A stretch of 6,023 nt of DNA from G039029935 sp039029935 (GTDB lineage Bacteria; Chloroflexota; Anaerolineae; Caldilineales; Caldilineaceae). Of this stretch, positions 1 through 5,980 are shown piece after piece (the first letter of the stretch is position 1; each line of letters starts with the position of its first letter). The position numbers and the translations under genes were made by a program. The notes under the pieces are model-generated. The model made no database searches, was not told the origin of the DNA, and was given only the letters and a program-made list of their open reading frames with translations. The stretch spans positions 1-6,023 of the forward strand of contig JBCCFC010000869.1 of the NCBI GenBank assembly GCA_039029935.1, written 5' to 3'.

Positions 1-137
1 CACATTTACTCAAATTTACCACATATGTAATTTATTTATCAAGTTCTCTTCACTCCGGTTTAGAAATTAAAGATTACATGCAAAATTTGTAGACAGGTCT
101 ATGGCTGCTTGCCGACTGGTTCATCAGTGGTGAGTAG
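1..137. other. 3' flank of the regulator gene, no gene seen
   Basis: AT-rich stretch downstream of the - strand regulator. I see no coding region, RNA gene or convincing terminator. Small palindromes are present (ACATATGT at 21-28; TAGAC/GTCTA at 90-101; AGTAGCTACT at 133-142, spanning the regulator stop codon). None has a stem, loop and T-run typical of an intrinsic terminator for the - strand transcript. Confidence 0.5.
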
Positions 138-857
138 CTACTGCTGATCATCATGCAACTTCGCAAACTCCTCCCCCTTGCGGATGTGTATCTGGAGCAG
201 CCCAATCAGTTCATCGACATCTTTGTTGAGTGCCGCGTCACGTAGCTGCAAATGATCGCCTTTGGCCCGTGTTAACATCGCCGCCAACGCTTGCCCAGGC
301 ACAACATTGACCGCCTGCGAACGATAGCGCAACATATGGTCATAGGTTAAGGCGTGAAACCGCAGCACCCATTGGGACTGACACCCGGCAATGATGGCAC
401 GATGGAAATCACAGTCATATTGTTCGAGCAAATTTCGATATTTGGCATGGTCTTGGTCGACCAACTCTTCGGCCTTTGCCAAGCGATAGTGTGCCGCCAT
501 CACTTCGCCTTCCCAGTGTAAGTTTGCAACCGCAAGCGATGAGCGGACGGCTTGGCTTTCCAATAAAATCCGCGTTTCAGTAATATCATGTAGATCATCC
601 AAACTCATATCGGCCACGCTAAAGCCGCGCTGTCCTTCTGCATCGACCAAGTTTTCAGCCACAAGGCGCGCCAGTGCCTCGCGGATGGTATTGGCACTCG
701 CTTCATAACGACCACGCAGCCCCTCCAGTTTTAGTTTGGCGGTCGGCTTATACATACCAAATAAGATGTCTTGACGAAGCTGCATATAGACGGTATCTGC
801 CAGCCGTTCACCGATGGTTGTTTGATTGTCGTGGATAGAATGATTTATGTTATTCAC
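138..857 (-). CDS. GntR-family transcriptional regulator, FadR subfamily with FCD ligand domain
   Basis: A cytoplasmic DNA-binding regulator of 239 aa, the usual size for the FadR/FCD branch of GntR. Residues about 18-83 form the winged helix-turn-helix, with the recognition helix around ASANTIREALARLVAENLV and the wing ending GQRGFSVADM. Residues about 88-232 match the all-helical FCD domain. They contain the characteristic D148-x3-H152 pair plus H202 and H224, positioned like the metal- and carboxylate-binding residues of this family. The stretch 161-179 (SQWVLRFHALTYDHMLRYR) resembles CsiR-like members. The start is GTG at 857-855, chosen because AGAGGT lies 10 nt upstream and the wHTH begins soon after. 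The gene is divergent from the transporter operon across a 238-bp control region, so the inferred role is control of that operon, and probably of itself, in response to a small organic or amino acid. Ligand and sign of regulation cannot be read from sequence. Confidence 0.9.
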   Translation of the reverse strand: MNNINHSIHDNQTTIGERLADTVYMQLRQDILFGMYKPTAKLKLEGLRGRYEASANTIREALARLVAENLVDAEGQRGFSVADMSLDDLHDITETRILLESQAVRSSLAVANLHWEGEVMAAHYRLAKAEELVDQDHAKYRNLLEQYDCDFHRAIIAGCQSQWVLRFHALTYDHMLRYRSQAVNVVPGQALAAMLTRAKGDHLQLRDAALNKDVDELIGLLQIHIRKGEEFAKLHDDQQ

Positions 858-867
858 TGTGTATTTG

Positions 868-873
868 ACCTCT
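868..873 (-). promoter_or_regulatory. Ribosome binding site of the GntR gene
   Basis: On the - strand this reads AGAGGT, a good match to the anti-Shine-Dalgarno complement, 10 nt before the GTG start. It supports GTG at 857 over the downstream Met codons (residues 25 and 35), which would cut into the wHTH. Confidence 0.6.
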
Positions 874-930
874 TTTCTAGTCTGAGATTGATAGGGAGTC
901 CTCTTGATGCGAGAGAGTTTACGATGATAT

Positions 931-958
931 GATATAACACCCTTGGCAAATTATGCAA
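931..958 (-). promoter_or_regulatory. Candidate promoter of the GntR gene
   Basis: Read on the - strand: a -35-like TTGCAT (958-953), a 16-nt spacer, then TATATC (936-931) as a -10 preceded by TG at 939-938, giving an extended -10 pattern (TGTTATATC). The predicted start near 924 leaves a leader of roughly 65 nt. Both boxes are only partial matches to the sigma70 consensus, so this is a plausible but unproven assignment. Confidence 0.35.
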
Positions 959-1001
959 TCGTTGCTAAATAGACATGCAGTCAGCTTACATTGATACCTA
1001 T

Positions 1002-1030
1002 TTGGCGTTACAGTGACTATATCATATAAT
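1002..1030 (+). promoter_or_regulatory. Sigma70-like promoter of the transporter operon
   Basis: TTGGCG at 1002-1007 (4 of 6 consensus positions) and a perfect TATAAT at 1025-1030 are separated by the optimal 17 bp. Initiation would fall near 1037, leaving a leader of about 59 nt before the ATG at 1096. The -10 box overlaps an AT-rich motif that recurs inverted over the regulator's candidate -10, as expected if one protein controls both directions. Confidence 0.65.
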
Positions 1031-1037
1031 GGTGACA

Positions 1038-1059
1038 GATATGAATTATCTAGCATATC
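1038..1059. promoter_or_regulatory. Candidate operator, GATATG-N10-CATATC inverted repeat
   Basis: GATATG at 1038-1043 and its reverse complement CATATC at 1054-1059 form a 6-10-6 inverted repeat at the predicted transcription start of the transporter operon. The same GATATGA word occurs at 926-932, and TCATAT occurs at 1022-1027 over the -10. Two-fold AT-rich sites in the divergent region are typical targets of dimeric GntR proteins, so this is a reasonable operator candidate. The region is AT-rich, and chance occurrence of such short arms is a real possibility. Confidence 0.3.
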
Positions 1060-1081
1060 GTTCTTTCTTATCTATAACTTT

Positions 1082-1088
1082 AAGGGGA
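1082..1088 (+). promoter_or_regulatory. Ribosome binding site of the binding-protein gene
   Basis: AAGGGGA lies 7 nt before the ATG at 1096, in an A-rich leader. It is the clearest Shine-Dalgarno sequence after a promoter in the window and fits high expression of the binding protein. Confidence 0.6.
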
Positions 1089-1095
1089 AAACAAA

Positions 1096-2334
1096 ATGAA
1101 TCGAACATTTCGTCAAATGAGCCTACTTATCAGCCTATTGTTGATGTTGGCGATGCTGGCAACGGCCTGTGCTGTCCCTGCGCCATCGGGTGACGGTGCG
1201 GCGGACAGTGGTGATGCGGCTGCTGAGAATGATGGTGCTGACATGGCAGAGGAACCGGTCCTCTTCTTTGTGCCTGCCGAGTTATCTGGTGCAGGTGCAA
1301 CGGTTGGCAACAATTGGGCGGATGGTGTTGCACTGGCTGTAGAGGACATCAATGCAGGTGGTGGTATCTTGGGTCGCCAGATCGAGATTGTTGTAGAGGA
1401 CACGGCCAGTGATCCGGCGACATCTAAAGCAGTCATTGCCAAGGGTTTGGAAATGGATCCCTATGCGGTGGTCGGACCCATGTACTCTGGCTCTATCATC
1501 GTCAATATGGTCGAAGCGCAACGCGCCGAAGTCACGCAGATTGTTGGTGGTGAAGCGGCCAACCTGACACAACAGGGAAACCAGTATATCTTCCGCACGT
1601 CGTTTGGGCAGGCCACATCTATGCCTAAATTGGCAAGCTACATGGAGGCCAGCGGTATTTCGTCCGTTGATGTTGTGTGGATCAACAACGAGTTTGGTAA
1701 GGGTGGCCGTGATGCAATCACGGCTGAACTTGATGCTCGTGGCATTGAGATCATGAACGACATTTCTGCCGAAGAGCAACAGGCCGACTTTGCACCAGAA
1801 GCGTTGACTGTATTGAGCAGCGAAGCTGAGGCTATCTTTATTTATCTGAACGAAGAAGAGAGTGCGCGTCTGTTGACCGAACTGCGCGAGCAGGGGTTTG
1901 AAAAGCCAATTTTTGGCGAAACCACGCTCATTGCACAGTCAACCATTGACTTGGCGGCGGGTGCTGCGGATGGCGCACAGGGTCATGTTGGTCTGACTGC
2001 CAGCGCACCTGTCCCAGCAATTGAAGAGTATACGGCTCGTTTTGAAGAGAAATATGGCTATACACCAGACCACAACGGGTTGAAGGGCTATATCTCTCTG
2101 CATGTGTTGAAGGAAATGACCGAGCGTATCGGTGAGTTTAACACCAAGAAGATGGCGGAGATGTTGCACTGCACAACCATCACGACAGAGGATGAGCCTG
2201 GCGTACTGATGGACATCGTCTATGACGAAAATGGTGATGTTGACCGTGAGAGCTTCTTGGTAACAGTTCAGGACAGCGCACAGGTTATCACTGAGGTATT
2301 GCCGCGGCTTGGCACAACGTGTGGTGAGCAGTAG
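1096..2334 (+). CDS. ABC transporter substrate-binding lipoprotein, LivJ/LivK (Peripla_BP_6) family
   Basis: The extracytoplasmic solute-capturing subunit of the importer encoded downstream. Residues 1-24 are a lipoprotein signal: basic N-terminus, Leu/Met-rich core and lipobox ATAC with C25 as the lipidated cysteine. Residues about 26-53 are an Ala/Gly/Ser/Asp-rich tether. Residues about 55-400 are a type I periplasmic-binding fold. Family landmarks include GVALAVEDINAGGGILGRQI (77-96), DTASDP (102-107) followed by the helix ATSKAVIAKGL, VVGPMYSGS (125-133) in the ligand-contacting region, and GGEAANLTQQGNQYIFRTS (151-169). At 412 aa it is slightly longer than Escherichia coli LivJ/LivK, mainly because of the tether. 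C359 and C409 might form a C-terminal disulfide. The ATG follows a good AAGGGGA site. It is the first gene of the operon and is separated from livH by a repeat-filled gap. Branched-chain amino acids are the default guess for the ligand, but this family also binds amides, urea, aromatics and other amino acids. Confidence 0.9.
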   Translation: MNRTFRQMSLLISLLLMLAMLATACAVPAPSGDGAADSGDAAAENDGADMAEEPVLFFVPAELSGAGATVGNNWADGVALAVEDINAGGGILGRQIEIVVEDTASDPATSKAVIAKGLEMDPYAVVGPMYSGSIIVNMVEAQRAEVTQIVGGEAANLTQQGNQYIFRTSFGQATSMPKLASYMEASGISSVDVVWINNEFGKGGRDAITAELDARGIEIMNDISAEEQQADFAPEALTVLSSEAEAIFIYLNEEESARLLTELREQGFEKPIFGETTLIAQSTIDLAAGAADGAQGHVGLTASAPVPAIEEYTARFEEKYGYTPDHNGLKGYISLHVLKEMTERIGEFNTKKMAEMLHCTTITTEDEPGVLMDIVYDENGDVDRESFLVTVQDSAQVITEVLPRLGTTCGEQ

Positions 2335-2349
2335 AATAAGGTAGCTAGT

Positions 2350-2501
2350 CAGCATTTCAGGTGGTCAGCATTTCAGGTGGTCAGCACTTCAGGTGGTCAG
2401 CATTTCAGCACTTCAGGTGGTCAGCACTTCAGGTGATCAACACTTCAGGTGGTCAGCATTTCTGGCTGACAAGCTGACAAGCTGAAATGCTGACCACCTG
2501 A
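2350..2501. repeat. Phased octanucleotide repeat array with inverted terminal block
   Basis: Nineteen consecutive 8-nt modules in unbroken phase. From 2350 to 2461 there are fourteen modules of two kinds. Type A is CAGCATTT or CAGCACTT (one variant, CAACACTT); type B is CAGGTGGT (one variant, CAGGTGAT). They alternate A-B, giving a 16-bp higher-order unit, except at 2398-2413, where two A modules adjoin as if one B had been lost. From 2462 to 2501 the array continues in the opposite orientation. Read on the - strand from 2500 it is CAGGTGGT, CAGCATTT, CAGCTTGT, CAGCTTGT, CAGCCAGA. The array fills most of the 185-bp gap between the binding-protein and livH genes. The period is not a multiple of three and there is no CDS across it, so it is non-coding. 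It resembles in style the short tandem intergenic repeats of other bacteria, but I cannot name a family. Confidence 0.9.
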
Positions 2502-2502
2502 A
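2444..2502 (+). promoter_or_regulatory. Long intercistronic hairpin before livH
   Basis: Bases 2444-2462 pair perfectly with 2484-2502 (19 bp), leaving a 21-nt loop that contains GCTGACAA twice. No T-run follows; the next bases are A-rich (aacaaaacaa), so it does not look like an intrinsic terminator. A stem placed between a binding-protein gene and its permease genes commonly protects the 3' end of the upstream message and lowers downstream expression, as REP elements do in malE-malF. That role is inferred here. The same 3' arm can also pair with earlier copies in the array. Confidence 0.65.
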
Positions 2503-2519
2503 CAAAACAAGTAAAACAT

Positions 2520-3398
2520 ATGGCGATTTTTTCACAACTGCTCATTGCTGGCGTCGCAACGGGAGCCATCTATGCCTTGATTGCGGTCGGGTTTGCGTTG
2601 CTCTGGCAGACATCGGAGACGATTAATTTTGCCCAGGGCGAGTTTGTCATGATTGGCGGCTTTCTGATGCTGGGCGTCATTTCGGTTACGGGCCTGGGTA
2701 TCATCCCAGCCTTCCTGATTACGTTGCCTATCATGATACTATTGTTGGGCGTGGTCTTCAAATGGACCTTAGTCAACCCATTGATTGAATATGGCGACTT
2801 TCCCTTGGTCATCGCCACCATCGGGCTGGGCATTCTGCTCAAAGAAGGAGCCAAGCTCATCTGGGGCGCCAATGCGCTGCCCTTTCCAGAGGTTGTGCCA
2901 AGCCACGTCATCACCTTTGCGGGACTCCGCGCTTCGGTTGCAGACCTTGCGACATTGGGTATCGCCATTGTGATTATCATCGGCCTTCAATTGTTTCTCA
3001 ACGGCACATTTACAGGCCGTTCGATGGAGGCGACCGCCCAAAATCCAGGCGTGGCCCGTATTTTGGGCATTGACGTTGACCGCATGGTCCTCTACACCTT
3101 TGTGATCAACGCCATCCTCATCACTGTCGCCGCGCTGCTCATCACGCCAGCCTATCTTGCCAAATTTAGCAATGGCGAAACACTAGGCTTGCTGGCGTTT
3201 ATGGCCGCGATTGTGGGTGGCTTTAATCAAGTTCGTGGTGCATTAATCGGCGGGTTCCTGATCGGCATCCTCGAAAACTTGGGGGCTTTCTACATCTCCA
3301 CCCAATACCGCACCGCCTTTCCCATCATCTTGCTCATTTTGGTCATTCTCTTCAAACCCGAAGGTCTCTTTGGCCGCAAAGAGGAGCGCACAATATGA
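2520..3398 (+). CDS. livH: Branched-chain amino acid ABC transporter permease LivH
   Basis: An integral membrane subunit that forms the translocation path with LivM. The 292-aa protein is the usual length and mostly hydrophobic, with roughly eight membrane segments. Hallmarks in order: an N-terminal helix with GAIYALIAVGFALLW (15-29); the family motif INFAQGEF (35-42), normally INFAHGE; the cytoplasmic coupling loop around EATAQNPGVARILGIDVDRM (170-189), which docks on an ATPase; AAIVGGFNQVRGALIGGFLIGILENL (229-254); and the C-terminal KPEGLFG (279-285). The ATG at 2520 gives the canonical N-terminus, but no Shine-Dalgarno sequence precedes it, only an A-rich run after the octamer array. The stop overlaps the livM start (ATGA), indicating translational coupling. 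Membrane topology and role follow from the family; substrate range depends on the binding protein. Confidence 0.93.
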   Translation: MAIFSQLLIAGVATGAIYALIAVGFALLWQTSETINFAQGEFVMIGGFLMLGVISVTGLGIIPAFLITLPIMILLLGVVFKWTLVNPLIEYGDFPLVIATIGLGILLKEGAKLIWGANALPFPEVVPSHVITFAGLRASVADLATLGIAIVIIIGLQLFLNGTFTGRSMEATAQNPGVARILGIDVDRMVLYTFVINAILITVAALLITPAYLAKFSNGETLGLLAFMAAIVGGFNQVRGALIGGFLIGILENLGAFYISTQYRTAFPIILLILVILFKPEGLFGRKEERTI

Positions 3399-4483
3399 GC
3401 CAAGCCGAAAACAGAAATCCTGAAATTCAACACGAAATTCAAGGCACAAAACTGCTTGGCGCACAGGTACACGCAAGCTGGCCTCTGCTCAAATGGGGCG
3501 GTCTTCTGCTCGTGATTCTGGCACTACTCGCTGCGCCCATGTTTGCCAGCCGCTATATCCTCTTTGTATTGAGTCTGTGGGCTGTCACGACTATCGCAGC
3601 GCAAGGGCTTAATCTGACGATGGGCTATGCTGGCAAAATTTCTCTAGCGCAGGCTGCCTTTATGGGCATCGGGGCCTATGTGTCCGTGTTGCTCGTCAAA
3701 GAGGCGGGTGTCAACTTCTGGTGGTCCATGCTGATCGCAACCCTTGTGTGTATGCTCATTGGTGCAGGCATTGGCTTTCCAGCCCTACGCGTAGACGGGC
3801 ACTATCTGGCCTTTGTCACATTGGGCTTTGGTGAGCTTGTCTATCTGGTTGTCCGCAACGAGGATCAATGGACGGGTGGGCCGATGGGCATTCTCAATAT
3901 TGCGCGCCCCAATTTCTTTGGTATCTCGCTCTTTAGCTCGACCAACTTCTACTATTTTACGCTGGTGATGTTAGCCCTCTCCTCGCTCTTTGTCTGGTAT
4001 ATGGTTCGCAGCCCTTGGGGGCGTGCCTTCAAAGCACTGCGTGACAACCCCAACCGTGCCGAAAGTTTGGGTATCTCCACAACGGCCTATACGTTACTGG
4101 CCTTTGCCATCGGCTCTGGGCTAGGGGGCGTTGCAGGCGTATTAACCGCACCACTGATTGAGTTTATCGACCCGCAATCCTTTCAATTGATTCGCTCGCT
4201 CGAATTTCTACTCATGGTCATGGTTGGGGGGCGTGGGACATTGGCGGGACCATTTATCGGTGCATTCTTTGCCAAAGTTCTACCCGAATGGTTACGTTTT
4301 GCAAACGACTACTACCTCATTTTCTTCTCGATTGTGGTGATGGTCTTCATCATCTTCTTCCCCAACGGCATTGCGGGATTTGGTCCAACGCTGCGCAAAC
4401 GCTTCTTTGAACGCAATTATATAGGGAACTCAACAGGGGAGAATACAACAGGGGAGAATACAACAGGGGGGGATGTATCATGA
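3395..4483 (+). CDS. livM: Branched-chain amino acid ABC transporter permease LivM
   Basis: The second membrane subunit, pairing with LivH. The 362-aa protein has a polar N-terminal tail (about 1-30), then roughly eight to ten membrane segments. Family landmarks: GLNLTMGYAGKISLAQAAFMGIGAYVS (71-97), PALRVDGHYLAFVTLGFGE (129-147), WTGGPMGI (159-166), the ATPase-docking loop SPWGRAFKALRDNPNRAESLGIS (206-228) and GGRGTLAGPFIGA (278-290). GAGGAG at 3381-3386 sits 8 nt before the ATG, and the start overlaps the livH stop by 4 nt. Both soluble ends carry short in-frame duplications: EIQHEIQ at 11-17, and a TTGEN-type repeat near residues 346-358 encoded by a 15-bp tandem repeat. The C-terminal Ser/Thr/Gly/Asn tail looks like a lineage-specific, probably disordered extension. 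The gene ends in an ATGA overlap with livG. Confidence 0.93.
   Translation: MSQAENRNPEIQHEIQGTKLLGAQVHASWPLLKWGGLLLVILALLAAPMFASRYILFVLSLWAVTTIAAQGLNLTMGYAGKISLAQAAFMGIGAYVSVLLVKEAGVNFWWSMLIATLVCMLIGAGIGFPALRVDGHYLAFVTLGFGELVYLVVRNEDQWTGGPMGILNIARPNFFGISLFSSTNFYYFTLVMLALSSLFVWYMVRSPWGRAFKALRDNPNRAESLGISTTAYTLLAFAIGSGLGGVAGVLTAPLIEFIDPQSFQLIRSLEFLLMVMVGGRGTLAGPFIGAFFAKVLPEWLRFANDYYLIFFSIVVMVFIIFFPNGIAGFGPTLRKRFFERNYIGNSTGENTTGENTTGGDVS
3422..3442 (+). repeat. Short direct repeat in the livM 5' end
   Basis: GAAATTCAA occurs at 3422-3430 and again at 3434-3442, a 12-bp period that encodes EIQ-H-EIQ in the polar N-terminal tail of LivM. It is in frame and so compatible with a simple local duplication; no function is suggested. 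Confidence 0.6.
4431..4469 (+). repeat. 15-bp tandem repeat at the livM 3' end
   Basis: CAACAGGGGAGAATA occurs twice in full (4431-4445, 4446-4460) and once in part (4461-4469), then runs into a tract of seven G (4466-4472). It encodes the Thr/Gly/Glu/Asn-rich tail of LivM. Each unit carries a GGGG core, and the last one supplies the likely ribosome binding site of livG. A 15-bp period means copy-number change keeps the livM frame. Confidence 0.85.
4466..4472 (+). promoter_or_regulatory. G-tract acting as livG ribosome binding site
   Basis: Seven consecutive G residues lie 7 nt before the livG ATG at 4480. They are a Shine-Dalgarno-like element made from the end of the livM tandem repeat, not a standard AGGAGG. 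Pairing with the anti-SD would need a G-U wobble. Confidence 0.45.
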
Positions 4484-5226
4484 GCCAAACCGTTATGCGC
4501 GTACAAAACATCTCAAAATCCTTTGGTGCGGTGCAGGCCAATCGCGATATCTCCTTTGATGTCTATGATGGTGAAATTCTGGGTGTCATTGGACCCAATG
4601 GCTGTGGCAAAACCACGCTTTTTAACTGCATTCTAGGGCAAATCCAGCCCGATGAAGGACAGGTAACGTTACACGGCAACGATGTCACAGGCTGGCGACC
4701 GTCTCGGCTTGCGAAAGGCGGCTTGGGGCGTACATTCCAACTGTTGCAGGTCTTCACGTCGATGACCGTCCGCGAAAATCTGCTGGCAGCAGCACAAGCG
4801 CACAAAGGCACGATTCTGTCTCGCCTTTTTTATGCACCCCACATGGGGTTGATGCCTGCGGTTGACGAGATGATTGAAGCCTTCCGTCTGGGACATTTGT
4901 CCGAAGAGGAGGCAGGAAACTTGAGCTACGGTCAGCAGAAATTGCTCGACATTGCGATGGCCCTGATGGGCAACCCTGAGATTGTGTTTTTGGATGAACC
5001 AGCGGGTGGTGTGAATCTGTCAATGCTGACCGATGTCAAACACCGTCTTGTGGAACTGAACCAAACACGTCAGACCACGCTGGTGGTGATTGAACATAAC
5101 ATGGAGTTTATCTTTGAGGTTGCACATCGCATTTTGGTGCTGGCCGAGGGGCAGGTCTTGATGACGGGGACGCCGGATGAAATTCGCAATGATCCAAAGG
5201 TCATTGAGGCATATTTAGGGGGATAG
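4480..5226 (+). CDS. livG: Branched-chain amino acid ABC transporter ATPase LivG
   Basis: A cytoplasmic nucleotide-binding subunit that hydrolyses ATP on the inner face of LivH/LivM. The 248-aa protein is near the usual 250-255 aa. All ABC motifs are intact: Walker A GPNGCGKTT (38-46), Q-loop Q87 in GRTFQ, the signature LSYGQQK (148-154; the Tyr variant is normal for LivG), Walker B IVFLDEP (168-174) with catalytic E173, and H206 in VIEHNM as the switch histidine. The D-loop region reads AGGVN where LivG proteins more often have AGLN or AAGLN. The C-terminus ends in the family-typical VIEAYLGG. The start overlaps the livM stop (ATGA), so translation is probably coupled. LivG and LivF are expected to work as a heterodimer. 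Confidence 0.94.
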   Translation: MSQTVMRVQNISKSFGAVQANRDISFDVYDGEILGVIGPNGCGKTTLFNCILGQIQPDEGQVTLHGNDVTGWRPSRLAKGGLGRTFQLLQVFTSMTVRENLLAAAQAHKGTILSRLFYAPHMGLMPAVDEMIEAFRLGHLSEEEAGNLSYGQQKLLDIAMALMGNPEIVFLDEPAGGVNLSMLTDVKHRLVELNQTRQTTLVVIEHNMEFIFEVAHRILVLAEGQVLMTGTPDEIRNDPKVIEAYLGG

Positions 5227-5230
5227 GGCC

Positions 5231-5971
5231 ATGAAGACACTGCTCTCAACCAACGACATTGTGGCTGGGTATGGTCAGACCACCATCCTCAATGGCACAA
5301 CCATTGATGTACCCGAAGCGGCCCTAACGACGGTGATTGGTCCCAACGGTGCGGGCAAATCTACCCTATTTAAGGCTATCTTTGGCATGTTACCCATCCG
5401 CACAGGCAATATCACATTTGACGGCGAAGATATCACAGGTATTAAGCCTATTCATCTGTTGGCAAAGGGCATTGCCTATGTGCCACAGGGCCGTAACATT
5501 TTTCCACAACTTTCCGTCCAGCATAACCTTGAGTTTGGTGGCATCAGCCTGCGCGATATGAACGAAACGCATCGGCGTATGGAGCGTGTCTATGAACGTT
5601 TCCCAATTTTGAAGGAACGTGCTAAATCTCAGGCCAGCACCCTCAGCGGTGGCGAACAGAAAATGCTTGAAATTGGTCGTGCTATGTTGCTCGATCCCAA
5701 ATTTTTGCTGATTGACGAACCATCCATCGGTCTTTCCCCTATCCTTGTGCAGCAGGTCTTTGACGAACTGCTGGCTTTGCGTGATAATGGTGTCACCCTC
5801 CTCATGATTGAGCAAAACGCCAAACAAGCACTGGGCATTTCAGACTATGGCATTGTCCTACAACAGGGGCGGCTGGCACTGAGTGGAACCGCAGAGGGCG
5901 TATTAAACCACCCAGAGATTGGACCATTGTTTTTGGGGGGAACAGTCAAATTAGACGAATCCACAAAATAA
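5231..5971 (+). CDS. livF: Branched-chain amino acid ABC transporter ATPase LivF
   Basis: The second ATPase subunit, partner of LivG. The 246-aa protein is slightly longer than the usual 233-240 aa because of a short polar tail (VKLDESTK). Motifs: Walker A GPNGAGKST (37-45), Q-loop Q86 in YVPQGRNIFPQLSV, signature LSGGEQK (138-144), Walker B FLLIDEP (158-164) with E163, and D-loop SIGLSP (165-170). The switch position is glutamine (Q195 in MIEQNA) instead of histidine. This is the normal LivF state, not a lesion, and it suggests unequal roles for the two ATP sites. AGGGGG, overlapping the end of livG, lies about 8 nt before the ATG, and the gap from the livG stop is 4 nt. It is the last gene of the operon; a strong hairpin begins 10 nt after its stop. 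Confidence 0.94.
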   Translation: MKTLLSTNDIVAGYGQTTILNGTTIDVPEAALTTVIGPNGAGKSTLFKAIFGMLPIRTGNITFDGEDITGIKPIHLLAKGIAYVPQGRNIFPQLSVQHNLEFGGISLRDMNETHRRMERVYERFPILKERAKSQASTLSGGEQKMLEIGRAMLLDPKFLLIDEPSIGLSPILVQQVFDELLALRDNGVTLLMIEQNAKQALGISDYGIVLQQGRLALSGTAEGVLNHPEIGPLFLGGTVKLDESTK

Positions 5972-5980
5972 AAGACCAAC

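Noticed and set aside
90..101. TAGAC/GTCTA palindrome as terminator of the regulator gene
   Set aside because: With a realistic 4-nt loop only 4 base pairs remain, and no uninterrupted T-run follows on the - strand.
1282..1779. 165-codon open frame on the - strand within the binding-protein gene
   Set aside because: The composition is low-complexity and Cys/Arg/His-rich, as expected of a reversed frame. The + strand gene explains the sequence fully.
1939..2355. Long open frame on the - strand opposite the 3' part of the binding-protein gene
   Set aside because: It is antisense to a clear Peripla_BP_6 gene, has no recognisable domain and no good ribosome binding site. It starts in the octamer array and is a shadow frame.
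2350..2501. Possible CRISPR array
   Set aside because: The units are contiguous 8-nt modules with no unique spacers, and no cas genes are near. It is a tandem repeat, not CRISPR.
2444..2510. Hairpin before livH as a Rho-independent terminator
   Set aside because: The stem is followed by an A-rich run with no T-tract, and the downstream genes are subunits of the same transporter without a visible promoter of their own.
5813..5818. Loss of the catalytic switch histidine in LivF (Gln at residue 195)
   Set aside because: Glutamine in the EQNA context is the usual state in LivF proteins, so it is not a defect.
5390..5827. 145-codon open frame on the - strand inside livF
   Set aside because: It is antisense to intact ABC ATPase motifs and has no family resemblance or initiation signal.
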